Assembly: GCF_002001175.1 (NCBI RefSeq) | Contig: NZ_MUNT01000006.1 | Location: 806,001 to 870,000 of the forward strand | Length of the DNA stretch: 64,000 nucleotides | Direction of reading: 5' to 3' | Source of the DNA: Rhodanobacter sp. C03 | GTDB lineage: Bacteria > Pseudomonadota > Gammaproteobacteria > Xanthomonadales > Rhodanobacteraceae | In this document: one piece after another, positions 63,583-64,000 of the stretch | Layout: each line of letters starts with the position of its first letter | How positions within the stretch are numbered: position 1 is the first letter of the stretch | Made by a program: the position numbers and the translations under genes | The notes under the pieces: model-generated | Databases searched by the model: none | The model's input: the letters and a program-made list of their open reading frames with translations, nothing else | Told to the model about the DNA's origin: nothing

Positions 63583-64000
63583 ATGATCCCCGCCATCGAC
63601 TTTGCCGCCCCTGACCGCTTTGCACCGCTGCCGCCGCGCAGCAGCGAACGCTTTGCCCGCCCGCGCGTGGCGCCATCGAGTACCGGCGAATCGGTGCGTA
63701 CCCGCGACGGCCGCGAGCTGGTGCTGCGCGCGATCGAGCCAGGCGACGTGGCGGCGATGCAGCGTTGTTTCACCCGGCTGTCGCCGGAGGACATCCGCCG
63801 CCGCTTCCTGCATGCGATGTCCGAATTGCCGGCGCCGATGGCGCAGCGGCTGTGCCGGATCGACCCGGCATTCGAGACGGGCTACGTGCTGATGGACGAA
63901 ACGGTGACGCCGGCCGAGATGCGCGGCGTGGGCCGGATCTACGTCGACGAGGCCACCGACACGGCTGAATTCTCGGTGCTGGTAGAGCAGGACTGGGGCC
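63583..64000 (+). CDS. GNAT acetyltransferase, cut by the window edge
   Basis: Partial gene, open to position 64000 from ATG 63583 with no stop in about 139 codons. The first 35 residues are a Pro/Arg-rich leader. Then comes ELVLRAIEPGDVAAMQRCFTRLSPEDIRRRFL near residues 46-77, a pattern found in the acetyltransferase domain of GNAT proteins such as the Pat/protein-lysine-acetyltransferase C-terminal domain. GRIYVDEATDTAEFSVLV follows near the edge. The remainder is outside the window. Confidence 0.8.
   Translation, partial: MIPAIDFAAPDRFAPLPPRSSERFARPRVAPSSTGESVRTRDGRELVLRAIEPGDVAAMQRCFTRLSPEDIRRRFLHAMSELPAPMAQRLCRIDPAFETGYVLMDETVTPAEMRGVGRIYVDEATDTAEFSVLVEQDWG

Overview
The window is high-GC, gene-dense bacterial DNA with no tRNA, rRNA, IS element, phage gene or CRISPR array that I could see. 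The gene content suggests the chromosome of a gammaproteobacterium of the order Xanthomonadales (Rhodanobacter/Dyella/Frateuria-like). The main clues are the block fimV-truA with asd, aroC and prmB, a Xanthomonas-type copL-copA-copB copper operon, frequent GTG starts and many ATGA overlaps. The genus is an inference.

Regions. (1) 1-9.4 kb: housekeeping genes, mostly on the minus strand (truA, fimV, asd, a 2-hydroxyacid dehydrogenase, aroC, a GNAT enzyme, prmB), with divergent psd. (2) 9.5-16.8 kb: a hypothetical gene, mltD, a membrane protein coupled to greB, an orphan PhnD-like binding protein, a DUF3025 gene and rimO. (3) 16.9-22.8 kb: an eight-gene plus-strand operon for 5-oxoproline use: dienelactone hydrolase, HIT protein, pxpB, pxpC, pxpA, the DUF969/DUF979 membrane pair (probable transporter) and pcp, which releases 5-oxoproline from peptides. 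(4) 22.9-29.8 kb: a lipoprotein, dcd, an FMN reductase, mrp/apbC, a DUF2147 gene, and an MFS-HAD-DeoR operon behind a promoter with two direct-repeat operator candidates. (5) 29.9-34.8 kb: metG, an orphan clpP paralogue, a soluble RsxB-like ferredoxin fused into one transcription unit with nth, and a methyltransferase. (6) 34.9-45.8 kb: a DUF1800/DUF1501 exported pair, a PadR-HAAS pair, a cyclophilin, a PmtA-like methyltransferase, AsmA, an EamA transporter and a LysR/NmrA divergent pair. (7) 45.9-54.4 kb: metal resistance. This holds copL-copA-copB-cytochrome c-GDCCVxC on the minus strand, then rlmJ, slp and a CDF transporter, then arsR-arsC-aquaporin. (8) 54.5-63.4 kb: an unusual run of seven small exported proteins on the minus strand. 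Three are tandem four-cysteine paralogues and one has an LCCL domain. A divergent 946-residue winged-helix/TPR membrane regulator and an SGNH hydrolase follow. (9) The right edge cuts a GNAT gene.

The best candidate for an undescribed system is region 8: a set of small secreted proteins and lipoproteins that I cannot assign to any pathway, facing a CadC-like regulator. Second choices are the stand-alone RsxB-nth unit, the orphan ClpP and the transporter role of DUF969/DUF979. All functional calls come from reading motifs by eye. No database search was run.
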